Position numbers and translations under genes: made by a program
NCBI RefSeq assembly: GCF_001444505.1
Contig: NZ_LNDJ01000096.1
Location: 1-64,000, forward strand
Reading direction: 5' to 3'
Length of the DNA stretch: 64,000 bases
Source: Psychrobacter piscatorii
GTDB taxonomy: Bacteria; Pseudomonadota; Gammaproteobacteria; Pseudomonadales; Moraxellaceae
In this document: positions 34,991 to 44,203 of the stretch, piece after piece
Layout: every line of letters starts with the position of its first letter
How positions within the stretch are numbered: position 1 is the stretch's first letter
The notes under the pieces: model-generated
Databases searched by the model: none
Told to the model about the DNA's origin: nothing
The model's input: the letters and a program-made list of their open reading frames with translations, nothing else

Positions 34991-35494
34991 ATGAATGCAG
35001 TTCGTCGGAAAAAGCTGATGTGGGTGATGTTTACGCTGGCAGGTGCAGCTGTAGCAGTCATATTGGTTATTTATGCTATCGGGCAGCAAACCGACTATTA
35101 TTTTGATGCGACCGCTATCGCTCAAGGTGAGGCGCCTCAAGACAAGCGTATTCGTGCTGGTGGTATGGTGGTGGCTGGTAGTGTGCAGCGTGCAGCAGAC
35201 AATCCATTGAATGTTGAGTTTGCGATTACTGACTTTCAATCAACCGTACCTGTGACTTATCAAGGTATTTTGCCAGACTTATTTGCCGAAAACTCAGGCG
35301 TCGTGGCCACCGGTAAGATGCAAGGGGATACCTTTGTCGCTGGTGAAGTATTAGCTAAGCATGACGAAAACTATATGCCACCAGAAGTCGCTAAATCAAT
35401 GAAAGAAAACAATCGTAATGGGGTAGCAGTACCTTCTTCTGAACAGTATAATCCTGCCGAAAGAATTCATGAAACTGAAACCCTGCAACAGTAA
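34991..35494 (+). CDS. ccmE: CcmE, periplasmic haem chaperone
   Basis: A 167-residue protein with an N-terminal anchor (residues 9-30) and an OB-fold. The covalent haem ligand His124 and axial Tyr128 lie in [13 protein letters not shown]. The C-terminal tail (about 30 residues) is polar and flexible, as usual. It is the last ccm gene here: a terminator follows 25 bases later, and ccmF, ccmG and ccmH are not in the window. Confidence 0.95.
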   Translation: MNAVRRKKLMWVMFTLAGAAVAVILVIYAIGQQTDYYFDATAIAQGEAPQDKRIRAGGMVVAGSVQRAADNPLNVEFAITDFQSTVPVTYQGILPDLFAENSGVVATGKMQGDTFVAGEVLAKHDENYMPPEVAKSMKENNRNGVAVPSSEQYNPAERIHETETLQQ

Positions 35495-35518
35495 TGATGA
35501 TAAGTATTGATGACATAT

Positions 35519-35549
35519 AAAAAGGCCACCGATAATCGGTGGCCTTTTT
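35519..35549. terminator. bidirectional terminator after ccmE
   Basis: AAGGCCACC-GATAATC-GGTGGCCTT with A- and T-runs. It separates ccmE from the convergent aldo-keto reductase gene. Confidence 0.9.
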
Positions 35550-35580
35550 AATACATTGCATTTAGCTATTCAGCTAATGA

Positions 35581-36429
35581 TTAGTCGTCCCATACAGGGC
35601 TATAATCAGGATGCTCAATCTTACGACCATCAGAACTGGCTAGCTTGCCGATTTTTTCTAATTCATCTGCACTTAGCTCGACGCCTACTGCATCTAAATT
35701 GCCTTGCAAGTGATCAGGGTTAGACGTTTTTGGAATAGCAACGCGGTGTTTGTCTGATAAGATCCATGCCAATGAGATTTGTGCTGGCGTGACGTTGTGC
35801 TTATCTGCAATCTCTTTAATGATATCGTTATCAAATACATCGCCACGAGCGAGTGGTGAGTAAGCTTCTAGCAAAATATGATGGTTATTCAAAAAGGTTT
35901 GTAATGTATCTTGCTTAATGAACGGATGAAATTCAACTTGGTTTACGACAATAGGTACGTCCGCATATTTTTCAGCTTCAGTGATGTTAGCAATATTAAA
36001 GTTCGAGACACCGATATGACGCGTTAGACCTTGCTTTTGTAATTCACACAATGCAGGGATGGTCTCAGATAATGGTACACGGTCATCAGGCCAGTGTAGT
36101 AGCAATAGGTCGACATAGTCCACGCCCAAATTTTCTAATGACTTTTGGGCAGCAGCTTTAAGCTTTTCTGGCTCAAACTTCATGTCGTCTGGAAATATTT
36201 TGGTGGTTAAGAAGAACTTGTCACGAGCCACGCCAGATTGCTTAATACCTTCACCAACTTCTTTTTCATTGTCATACGCTTGAGCGGTATCAATGTGCTC
36301 ATAGCCCATCTCTAAGCCTTTTTTGACCACATCTATGCAGTCTTGACCAGTTGACTGCCAAGTACCCAGTCCTAGAACGGGAATATTGGCTTTTCCAGCG
36401 GTACGAATATTATAGTTTTTAGTCCTCAT
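35581..36429 (-). CDS. aldo/keto reductase
   Basis: A 282-residue NADPH-dependent (alpha/beta)8-barrel reductase, closest in style to DkgA/DkgB (2,5-diketo-gluconate/methylglyoxal reductases). The catalytic tetrad is visible: Asp and Tyr in HIDTAQAYDNE, Lys in TTKIFPDD, His in LLHWPDD. The cofactor-binding C-terminus IPKTSNPDHLQGNLDA is conserved. It stands alone. Likely role: detoxifying aldehydes; substrate unproven. Confidence 0.92.
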   Translation of the reverse strand: MRTKNYNIRTAGKANIPVLGLGTWQSTGQDCIDVVKKGLEMGYEHIDTAQAYDNEKEVGEGIKQSGVARDKFFLTTKIFPDDMKFEPEKLKAAAQKSLENLGVDYVDLLLLHWPDDRVPLSETIPALCELQKQGLTRHIGVSNFNIANITEAEKYADVPIVVNQVEFHPFIKQDTLQTFLNNHHILLEAYSPLARGDVFDNDIIKEIADKHNVTPAQISLAWILSDKHRVAIPKTSNPDHLQGNLDAVGVELSADELEKIGKLASSDGRKIEHPDYSPVWDD

Positions 36430-36892
36430 ATTTTTATCCTTATAGTCAATCCACTAAAAAAGCGTTACAGCGTTAACCTCGCTTGAAGTATGACGTATAC
36501 ATCTGCACTCGGTTGCCTTGTACCACTCTTAAATTGGATCAACTATATTTTATTTATAATTTATAGTATGTCTTGAGTTAAAAATGGTTTTAAACAAAAC
36601 ATTTAATACAGTTGATACTAGTAGAAAAACTTAGCAGTTGTTTAGCTCATCTAATAATCAAGTTTGTCTACTATAAGAAAAACTAGAGCAAAATGGAAGA
36701 GCGTGTGACGCATCCCTACAAAGGACAAACAGGCTGTAACGTGAACTCGATAACTTGTTAGGATGATATGAAGCTTAAAAAGAGGTAAGATCAGCAAAAC
36801 GAAGACATTAAAAAACGCCCACCACGGTTAAGTGGTGAGCGCCTATAATCATTGAGGTACCCGTATGGCTGGGCACTGATGATTTTAGTGTC
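36430..36892. other. intergenic region with the metQ terminator
   Basis: Promoter zone of the aldo-keto reductase gene; near the right end is the hairpin at 36808-36843. No gene seen. Confidence 0.4.
36808..36843 (-). terminator. terminator of the metNIQ operon
   Basis: Minus strand: GCGCTCACCAC pairs with GTGGTGGGCGT, followed by a T-run of six. Confidence 0.85.
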
Positions 36893-37873
36893 TTACTGAG
36901 CAGCGGCTTCTGTTTCTACCGTTTCAGTACTGTCAGTTTTAGCTGCGGTATCAATGCTTGCACTAGTGTCAGAACCCCAGATTTTTGGGTACTTGTAGCC
37001 AGGGAACGTTTCATGGGCGTACTTTTTGAAAGCCTCTGAGTTATAGGCGTTGGTGACATCTTCAACCCATTTCTTACCAGTATCAGCAGATTTGATCGCT
37101 GACCAGTTCACATAAGCAAAGCTTGGCTCTTGGAACAATGCTTCGGTCAGCTTGATGCCAGAGTCAGTTGCATAGTTACCGTTGATTACTGCAAAGTCAA
37201 CTTCATCACGCGCGCGTGGTAATTGAGCCGCTTCTAGCTCAACGATATCGATATCGTATTTGCTGTTGTCAGCGATGTCAGCTTTTGATGCAGTCAATGG
37301 GTCGATACCGTCTTTTAGTTTAATCCAGCCAAGATCGTTCATCATGACCAACGCACGAGCAAAGTTACTTGGATCGTTCGGTGCAGAAACACTCATGCCT
37401 TTGAATGCTTCATCTAGGCTAGATTTTTTACCTGAGTAAATGCCAAGCGGGGCAGTTGGCACTTGGAATACTTCAACGAGATCAAGGTTGTTCTCTTTTT
37501 TGAAGGTATCAAGATATGGTTTGTGCTGGAAAATGTTGATGTCCAAGTCGCCTTCTGCCAAGGCAAGGTTAGGACGAACATAATCAGTAAATGCAACTAA
37601 CTCAACCTCATAACCCTGAGCTTCAAGTGTGCCTTTTACTTGGTTACGAACCATATCAGCAAAATCACCTTCAGTCGTACCGATAACAATTTTGGTGTGT
37701 TCAGGATCGATGTCACTAGTACTCGCAGTCGTTTCTGCGGTGGCACCTTCGGTTACTGGCTCTTGGTTCGCTTCTGGCGCTGATGAGTTGTTGCAACCGA
37801 CTAAGACCAAACCTGATACGCCAACAGCGGCAAATGCGGTGGCTAACTGACGGCTGATATCTGTTAATTTCAT
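36893..37873 (-). CDS. metQ: MetQ, methionine-binding lipoprotein
   Basis: A 326-residue NlpA/MetQ-family lipoprotein: signal peptide with lipobox LVLVGC (Cys27), a Ser/Thr/Glu-rich linker to residue about 57, then the binding domain starting IVIGTTEGDFADMVR, with FTDYVRPNLALAEGDLDIN and AVINGNYATDSGI. It also has a C-terminal low-complexity tail (about 20 residues, Thr/Ala/Glu). It is the last gene of metN-metI-metQ; an AAGGA site precedes the ATG. It delivers methionine or a related ligand to MetNI. Confidence 0.92.
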   Translation of the reverse strand: MKLTDISRQLATAFAAVGVSGLVLVGCNNSSAPEANQEPVTEGATAETTASTSDIDPEHTKIVIGTTEGDFADMVRNQVKGTLEAQGYEVELVAFTDYVRPNLALAEGDLDINIFQHKPYLDTFKKENNLDLVEVFQVPTAPLGIYSGKKSSLDEAFKGMSVSAPNDPSNFARALVMMNDLGWIKLKDGIDPLTASKADIADNSKYDIDIVELEAAQLPRARDEVDFAVINGNYATDSGIKLTEALFQEPSFAYVNWSAIKSADTGKKWVEDVTNAYNSEAFKKYAHETFPGYKYPKIWGSDTSASIDTAAKTDSTETVETEAAAQ

Positions 37874-38042
37874 AATACGTCCTTAATAATGAATAAAATT
37901 GAGTGAAACATTTATCGTCTGAACATTAAAAAAGCAACATTATGAATAGTAATGCTGCTCTTGTTTAAGCGCTGAGATAAGGGTTGAGTGTTGCCAAAAA
38001 TAAACCTAGTCGCTCGTAATGTCAAGTATTCTCTAAAGCGGT

Positions 38043-38729
38043 TTAACGTTTGTCTAAACGATTGGCGAGCCAGTTGCCAGACGCTTGAATCGATATCACC
38101 ATCACTGACAACACCAGCACGATAAAAATCATCACCTCGGTCTGATAGCGATAATAGCCATAACGAATGGCCAAATCACCCAAACCACCACCGCCGATCA
38201 TACCAGCCGCTGCTGAGTAAGAGAGTAAGCTGATACAAAGAATAGTGACCGAGAGTACCAATCCTGAGCGCGCTTCATTGAGCAGTACTTTGATGATGGT
38301 AAAAGGTCTGGCGCCCATCGATTCAGTTGCTTCAATAATACCGCGCGGTACTTCACGCAAATTTTGCTCAACCAAACGCGCAAAATAAAACGAACCTGCA
38401 ATCGCAAGGACGAGAGAGGCGGCGATAGGACCGATACCAGTACCGACGATAGCTTTGGTAAATGGGCTCATCGCAATCATCAAAATCACAAAAGGGAAGG
38501 CGCGCATAAAGTTGGTAATGGCGCCAAGTACGCCATACAGTGTCTTGTTTTGCAAAAATTGTCGGTCACTAGACAAAAACAAGAATACGCCAAAGAGCCC
38601 ACCGATAAGGATGGCGACCGTGGTTGAAATACCAAGCATCACGAACGTATCAACAAACGCGCTCATAATCTCTTTGCGTAGGGCAAGCAGCTTGTCTATA
38701 GAGGCGGATAATTCAGTACCAGTTAACAT
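38043..38729 (-). CDS. metI: MetI, methionine ABC transporter permease
   Basis: A 228-residue permease with five to six membrane helices. ATG 38729 is chosen because AGGAG lies eight bases before it; the longer frame would overlap metN. The EAA-loop region ATESMGARPFTIIKVLLNEAR is well conserved. It couples MetQ to the ATPase MetN. A 169-base gap separates it from metQ. Confidence 0.92.
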   Translation of the reverse strand: MLTGTELSASIDKLLALRKEIMSAFVDTFVMLGISTTVAILIGGLFGVFLFLSSDRQFLQNKTLYGVLGAITNFMRAFPFVILMIAMSPFTKAIVGTGIGPIAASLVLAIAGSFYFARLVEQNLREVPRGIIEATESMGARPFTIIKVLLNEARSGLVLSVTILCISLLSYSAAAGMIGGGGLGDLAIRYGYYRYQTEVMIFIVLVLSVMVISIQASGNWLANRLDKR

Positions 38730-38748
38730 ATCTATTTCTCCTGCCTCA

Positions 38749-39519
38749 TTAGTCCTCAACGACTAAGCCTTTGCCAATCGGGGTAGTTGCCTGAATCAGA
38801 CCATCTCGTACATCGGCCACTTCTAATAGCTGACCTTGATGCAATAATGCTGCGCGATCACAGAGTCTGCGAATGACGCTCATCTCATGGGTTACGATGA
38901 CGATGGTCACACCAAGTTGCTCATTGATATCGCGCAAACAAGTCAGCAAACTGCGAGTCGTTGCAGGGTCAAGCGCACTGGTTGGCTCATCGGCCAGCAA
39001 TACTTTTGGACTCGGGGCAATCGCGCGGGCAATACCGACACGTTGCTTTTGCCCACCGGATAGCTGCGCAGGATAATGTCCAGCGCGATCAGTTAAATCG
39101 ACAATCTCAAGACATTCCATAACGCGTTTATGAATATCGCGGCTAGGATAGCCTGACACTTTTAAATTAAATGCTACGTTGTCAAAAACCGTTTGATTAG
39201 ACATGAGATTAAACTGCTGAAAAATCATACCGATATTATGACGAGCAATACGCAGTTCACTGGCAGATAGCGTGGTCAAGTCAGTACCGTCTATCACCAC
39301 TTGGCCTGAATCTGGACGCTCAAGCATGTTAATCAAGCGCAACAAGGTAGATTTACCTGCGCCTGAATAGCCCATTAGACCAAAAATCTCGCCTTGTTTG
39401 ATAGTCAGAGATGTCGGCTCAACAGCAGTAAACCAATGTGGTTTGCCGTCTTTGTCTTTGATTGATCGGTCGCTTAAAAAACTTTTGGTCACATCGTTTA
39501 AGACAATCATGTCATTCAT
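38749..39519 (-). CDS. metN: MetN, methionine ABC transporter ATPase lacking the C-terminal regulatory domain
   Basis: A 256-residue ATPase: Walker A GYSGAGKST, signature QLSGGQKQR, Walker B VLLADEPTSALD, D-loop and switch His present. Typical MetN proteins are about 340 residues because a C-terminal NIL/ACT-like domain binds methionine and inhibits transport; this one stops soon after the ATPase core (...GLVVED), so that domain is missing. The stop is clean and metI begins 19 bases later, so it is not an obvious frameshift. ATG 39519 is preferred to TTG 39537; neither has a strong ribosome binding site. Confidence 0.9.
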   Translation of the reverse strand: MNDMIVLNDVTKSFLSDRSIKDKDGKPHWFTAVEPTSLTIKQGEIFGLMGYSGAGKSTLLRLINMLERPDSGQVVIDGTDLTTLSASELRIARHNIGMIFQQFNLMSNQTVFDNVAFNLKVSGYPSRDIHKRVMECLEIVDLTDRAGHYPAQLSGGQKQRVGIARAIAPSPKVLLADEPTSALDPATTRSLLTCLRDINEQLGVTIVIVTHEMSVIRRLCDRAALLHQGQLLEVADVRDGLIQATTPIGKGLVVED

Positions 39520-39773
39520 GGAGGGCTCAAAATTCAATAAATTTTTTAATGGTCATCGTGTGTCGTTATGCTTCTATTACTAGATAAGAAGCCCATCAAA
39601 ACGACAATAGTCAATAACCGTATAATAAGGGGCGGTAATATAGCATATTATCAGTCACTTTGGATATGCACATCGGTGACTGACTTATGATGAATAGCTA
39701 TTAAGGAAGGAATGTTTGAGGGGTGTCAGTGGGAATAATATTAACAAAACAACGTGTTTTCAAATATAGCTGA

Positions 39774-41849
39774 CTACTCATGCTGATTGTAATGAGGGTC
39801 ATGTTTAACGGGTATGGCGACTAAGAAGCGAGTATGACCGTTTAGCGTATCAGTAGTGATCCGCCCTTGATGCGCGGTGACAATCTGAGAAACCAAAGAA
39901 AGCCCCAACCCTGACCCTTTATTCTTTTGCTGTAACCGTACGAAGGGACTAAACACTTCTTCGCGTTTTTCTTCAGGAATACCTGTACCTTCATCGATGA
40001 CTGCTAGTACTGCATATTTTGGTAGGGGACGTACAGGCTCGGCTTTTGCCTTTTTGAGATGCTTGGCAAATAAGCCTTCTTTGCGCGGTGTGGCTGAGGC
40101 TTCGTTATTATTTGGGGTGTTGGCTTTAGCGCTGTTTTTCGCTTTATCTTTGCTGCCATTTTTACTGATAGTTATATCAGTTGCTACTTTGTCAGTTTTT
40201 CTATTGCTATCGTTTTTAAGAGCGTGCGCACGATTATCGATTGTTCCGTCTGTAGATTCGATAAAATCATTATGTACGGATTTCTTAGCGTCTTTATTAA
40301 AGTCTAGGGTGTCTTTAGAATCAGGAACGGCCTTCCAAATCACTTTATCTAAATCGGTGCTAGTAATATGAGCATCAGGTTTTACAGAACTTGGGATATT
40401 TTTAATAAAGTTAAGGTCTGTACTTATATCAGCATTTACATCTTCATCGACTGTTAGATTTTCACCATTTTTGTAGATTGGCGGTGCTGGCAAGACAGCT
40501 ATTGGCTCGACTGAATCAATTTTGTCTTTATTGCTCAGAGTAGAGTCGGCATTTTCGGGTGAAGCAGACTCCTGCTCATCTATATTGGTATCAAGCGGCT
40601 CTTCATGAGAGTCAAAATCCAACAAGCTATTATAATCGGTGAAACTGCTAGAGAGCACGGTCTGCAATAGGTAATCAGGAACAGTCCCAGCATCTTCGAT
40701 AGTCTGAACGCCGTACAGTAACACGGTAACGGGCGGCTTGCCATGAAGCATGGCATTGGTCAAAAGGTTGCGAATGAGATGAGTCAACATTGATGATTGA
40801 CCATCAATCATGATGTGCTCACCAATCAACGTGGCTTCAGGATAGTGCTGACGTTCTTGATTGACCAAATCGTATAAATCCAAGTTCTCAATTTGCTGCA
40901 AGGCATGACCTGCGTCTAGACGGCTGACCAACAATATACTTTCGACCAAATCATTGAGACCTGATAGATCGCGAGTGATGGCATGAGCGCGTTTATCAAA
41001 CTTGGCTTTGGTGTCAGATGGTAGCGCACCAGCCAACATATCCATCATTTCAATCTGCAAGCGAATGCGCGTAATAGGCGTACGCAACTCATGAGAAGCA
41101 TGCGCCAATAATAAATTGTTGGCATCAACGAGGTGCTCAATCTTTTGCGCTGCTTGGTTGAACCCACGCGCCAATGAGGCAATTTCATCATTACCACGCG
41201 CGTTCACTCGAACCGTAAAATCCCCGTCGCCTAACTGAGCCATCTGCTGACTTAACTGATCGATACGCCATGTCATGGTACGGGCAATCAGCCACAGAAC
41301 ACCTGCCATAATAATGAGCAGCAACAACGTACCTGTAAACAGATTCAGCGCTGCAGAAAGCACGGGCTTTTTAGGAGGTAAACGCGACTCATATAGCAGA
41401 GTATAGCCAGTGCTGCTATAGACTTGAGCCTGCTTAGTAGGGGATGTATCTGCAAACGAAGGAAAAACACGTGAAAATAAAGATGGCGTAGGTGGTAGCT
41501 CTAGCGGCAAATCGCTATTATCGGTTTGCATGAGCAACCGACCTTCGCTGTCGTACAAGCCCATTTTGGCCTGTAGTGACTCATCAAAAATATCGAAGCT
41601 TTTTTTGACAACAGCTAGCATAAATCGTGATTGTAGGCGATTGTCCTTACTGATAGAGATATTTAACTCATGCAGAAAGGGATCAATCTGACCCAAAATC
41701 TGCGTGGCCAATATCTCTGATCGGATTCCTGCGTCCTTGTCATGCACCAGTTGGGTCAATAGCACCATAGCAACTGCAAATAAAATAAGTGCCAGCATAA
41801 CGCTGGCAAATAGTTTGGCAAATACGGAACGAAAACCCAATTGCTGCAT
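39774..41849 (-). CDS. HAMP sensor histidine kinase with a large insertion in its ATPase domain
   Basis: A 691-residue kinase from ATG 41849 (a GTG start at 41873 is possible). Order: membrane helix (about 13-35), periplasmic sensor (about 36-163), second helix (about 164-190), HAMP, HisKA with phosphorylated His253 in HASHELRTPITR, N-box NLLTNAMLHG (361-370). Then about 225 residues (about 382-607) of low-complexity, Asp/Lys/Asn/Ser-rich sequence intervene before the ATPase domain resumes with VIDEGTGIP (Asp619), FSPFVR and GSGLGLSLV. The frame is continuous. Apart from the insertion it resembles ColS/CpxA-type kinases. It lies 76 bases downstream of its response regulator. Confidence 0.88.
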   Translation of the reverse strand: MQQLGFRSVFAKLFASVMLALILFAVAMVLLTQLVHDKDAGIRSEILATQILGQIDPFLHELNISISKDNRLQSRFMLAVVKKSFDIFDESLQAKMGLYDSEGRLLMQTDNSDLPLELPPTPSLFSRVFPSFADTSPTKQAQVYSSTGYTLLYESRLPPKKPVLSAALNLFTGTLLLLIIMAGVLWLIARTMTWRIDQLSQQMAQLGDGDFTVRVNARGNDEIASLARGFNQAAQKIEHLVDANNLLLAHASHELRTPITRIRLQIEMMDMLAGALPSDTKAKFDKRAHAITRDLSGLNDLVESILLVSRLDAGHALQQIENLDLYDLVNQERQHYPEATLIGEHIMIDGQSSMLTHLIRNLLTNAMLHGKPPVTVLLYGVQTIEDAGTVPDYLLQTVLSSSFTDYNSLLDFDSHEEPLDTNIDEQESASPENADSTLSNKDKIDSVEPIAVLPAPPIYKNGENLTVDEDVNADISTDLNFIKNIPSSVKPDAHITSTDLDKVIWKAVPDSKDTLDFNKDAKKSVHNDFIESTDGTIDNRAHALKNDSNRKTDKVATDITISKNGSKDKAKNSAKANTPNNNEASATPRKEGLFAKHLKKAKAEPVRPLPKYAVLAVIDEGTGIPEEKREEVFSPFVRLQQKNKGSGLGLSLVSQIVTAHQGRITTDTLNGHTRFLVAIPVKHDPHYNQHE
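40029..40706 (-). other. low-complexity insertion between N-box and G1-box of the kinase
   Basis: This segment encodes the inserted region of the histidine kinase. It is polar with few hydrophobic clusters and ends in a basic patch (LFAKHLKKAKAEPVRPL). Ordinary kinases need only about 30-60 residues between these boxes. Confidence 0.75.
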
Positions 41850-41925
41850 TAAACAATCTCTGTTATTGGACACTAATATCGACTGAGCTTAATATGCTCT
41901 CTATCGATTAATCCATCTTTCATGA

Positions 41926-42648
41926 TCAAACCTGATCAGTGGCAAATTGATAACCAACACCGCGCACCGTGATAATGCGTTTTGGTTGACGTGGGTTGTC
42001 TTCGATCAAAGCACGCAAACGTGAAATATGCACATCAATGGCACGATCGATGTTGTCTGAGCTGTCGTCGTTTGGCATTGCCTGCCAAAGCTGCTCGCGA
42101 TTTAGCACTTTGCCAGAATGGGTAGCAAAATAGTGTAGTAATTGGAACTGATGTGTCGTTAAACGTACAGGCTCATCATCGATAGTAACTTCGTGACTGT
42201 CAGGGAACACACTCAAACGACCAAAGGTTAAGCTATCTGACTGGCTATCTGCTTGGTTTGGCTGCTCATGACGGCGGATAACCGCACGGATACGGGCAAG
42301 AAGCTCACGCGGCTCGAAAGGCTTTGCGATATAGTCATCAGCACCCATCTCCAAACCTAACACGCGATCAGTTGTATCCCCTTTTGCGGTCAGCATAATA
42401 ATAGGCACTTTATTGGTCATATTATTCTTGTTGCCACGAATTTTTTGACATACTTGCATACCATCCATGTCAGGCAGCATCAAATCAAGTACGACCAAAT
42501 CGATATCACGCTCTTTGGTATCTAACAGATCAAGGCCTTCTTGACCCAAACCTGCATGATGGACGTCATAGTAATTCATGGTCAAATAATCACTGATCAG
42601 CTCTGCTAAATCTGGATCATCTTCAATCAATAAAATCTGCTTGCTCAT
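41926..42648 (-). CDS. OmpR-family response regulator
   Basis: A 240-residue regulator: receiver domain with Asp10/Asp11, phosphoacceptor Asp55 (VLDLMLPDMDG) and Lys in YIAKPFEP, then a winged-helix DNA-binding domain (LTTHQFQLLHYFATHSGKVL, RVGYQF-like RGVGYQF end). It is cotranscribed with the sensor kinase downstream. Target genes are not known; the adaptor lipoprotein gene upstream on the same strand is a candidate. Confidence 0.93.
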   Translation of the reverse strand: MSKQILLIEDDPDLAELISDYLTMNYYDVHHAGLGQEGLDLLDTKERDIDLVVLDLMLPDMDGMQVCQKIRGNKNNMTNKVPIIMLTAKGDTTDRVLGLEMGADDYIAKPFEPRELLARIRAVIRRHEQPNQADSQSDSLTFGRLSVFPDSHEVTIDDEPVRLTTHQFQLLHYFATHSGKVLNREQLWQAMPNDDSSDNIDRAIDVHISRLRALIEDNPRQPKRIITVRGVGYQFATDQV

Positions 42649-42946
42649 AGGATATCCTCTAATTGTTCTTATAATTTGCCAAAGGTCTAATGTGTGCTAG
42701 TCGCTTAACTATGATAGAAGTATCAATAGTTTTTACATTCTATGCCATTAAACCTCTGAGCCTCTAAGTTTTCAGGTGTTTTAGAGTACTGAACTATCAT
42801 GATGATAAAAATACGTAGTGATAAAAATAGTCCTAAATACTCGGATAGTGCTATATATAGTACGACTATATTGCCTAATGATGCTGTTACAAAACAAGAT
42901 AGGCTTTGTTAATGTTTCTACCAAATGTAACTGTCAGCGTGAATGG

Positions 42947-44203
42947 CTATGACACGATGACTTTTTTGCCTTCAGAGTCAATAGGTAAGTCAGCCAAGCA
43001 AATTAAACTATCGTTACTCACACCAGCAATCAAATATTGTTGCGTGGTCGGATCATACTCAACAACCTCAATAGGCTGGCGTGTCAAACGCTGGTCTTGG
43101 CCAATAATCCAGACATTGGCGGTCAACGGTTTAAGCGGCATATATGGCGGTTTTTGTAACTCTATTAAGTCAACATCATGCAAGGCGCGCTTGGGCACGA
43201 TAGTACCTACGTCTATTTGTCCATAATTGACTCGCCCCGTGACCTTCATTTCTGGTTGTAGCTTGTCACGGCTGGCTTCATTGTCAATGACGTTAACATA
43301 CACCAACAGTTTTTTTGGCTGGCTGGTAGGCACAAGCTTACTGACCTGACCTGTAAACTTGTCAGTGATACCTTCGGTCGTAAAATTGACAGTCTGACCA
43401 ACTGAAAGCTGAGGCTCCGCTTGAATGGGTAGTGTCGCCGCAAAGTGCAATTTGGTCTCGTCACTAATTTCTAATAGGGGCGTGCGCGCCGCCATTTTTT
43501 CACCAGTTGTGGCATATAGGTTTTCTACACGACCTGAAAAGCTAGCAGTTATCGTCACCAAATTATATTGTGGGTTCGGTTTTTTAGTAGCAGCTTTTAT
43601 ACCATTACCATCGGTGTTGTCACTATTATCTGTGACAAGGTTTGCTGCTGACGACTCTTTTTTATCATTATTAGTATTATTTACATTAGCATCATTATCA
43701 ACAGATAAAGCCTTAGTAGAGCTAGAGTCAGAATTGTCGTCAATACTTGGTGTATTCTCTGGTTTCTTATTATTGGTAGTGCTTGTCACTATCTCTTCTT
43801 TAGAAGAGTTGGCTTCTGTAGATGTGTCTGGTTTTACGGTAGGATCACTCACCGCCGCCAAGCGCCTGACAACTAGTAAAGGCGTACCTTTTTCTACCCA
43901 TTGACCTTCGCTAACGAACGTTTTTTCTATATTGACGGGATGTACTGCAACAAATTTGGTTTGTTTGATAGGCTCGATGCTACCTTGCAGCCCTAGACTT
44001 GGCTGATAACGGGAAGACTTTATACTGAGTATGTGTTCTGGTGTGATCGTGACACTATCACTGGTAATGACAACGGGGGAGTCTGCCGTTGCCGTGTTTT
44101 CAGGAGCGACTGATTCATTCTCAGATGGTGAGGGTTGACAAGCAGTAAGCAATAAAACGCTGAGCAAGTAGAGGCTTTTTTTAGAAGGTTTAAAGGCTGT
44201 CAT
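42947..44203 (-). CDS. RND-type efflux periplasmic adaptor lipoprotein with low-complexity insertion
   Basis: A 418-residue lipoprotein (lipobox LLLTAC, Cys22). It has the membrane-fusion-protein order: first half of lipoyl domain (FVAVHPVNIEKTFVSEGQWVEKGTPLL over two strands, about 84-110), second half (ITASFSGRVENLYATTGEKM, about 218-237), beta-barrel (VGQTVNFTTEGITDKFTGQV) and membrane-proximal domain. Where other adaptors have a coiled-coil hairpin there is an about 95-residue Ser/Asn/Asp/Thr-rich low-complexity stretch (about 117-212). No RND pump or outer-membrane channel gene is adjacent. It lies upstream of the two-component pair with a 298-base gap. The start is uncertain (GTG at 44212 is possible). 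Confidence 0.82.
   Translation of the reverse strand: MTAFKPSKKSLYLLSVLLLTACQPSPSENESVAPENTATADSPVVITSDSVTITPEHILSIKSSRYQPSLGLQGSIEPIKQTKFVAVHPVNIEKTFVSEGQWVEKGTPLLVVRRLAAVSDPTVKPDTSTEANSSKEEIVTSTTNNKKPENTPSIDDNSDSSSTKALSVDNDANVNNTNNDKKESSAANLVTDNSDNTDGNGIKAATKKPNPQYNLVTITASFSGRVENLYATTGEKMAARTPLLEISDETKLHFAATLPIQAEPQLSVGQTVNFTTEGITDKFTGQVSKLVPTSQPKKLLVYVNVIDNEASRDKLQPEMKVTGRVNYGQIDVGTIVPKRALHDVDLIELQKPPYMPLKPLTANVWIIGQDQRLTRQPIEVVEYDPTTQQYLIAGVSNDSLICLADLPIDSEGKKVIVS

Noticed and set aside
40029-40706. Kinase insertion as a frameshift artefact or an inserted foreign gene
   Set aside because: The frame is continuous and the ATPase motifs resume in frame on the far side; the stretch has no start, stop or mobile-element ends.
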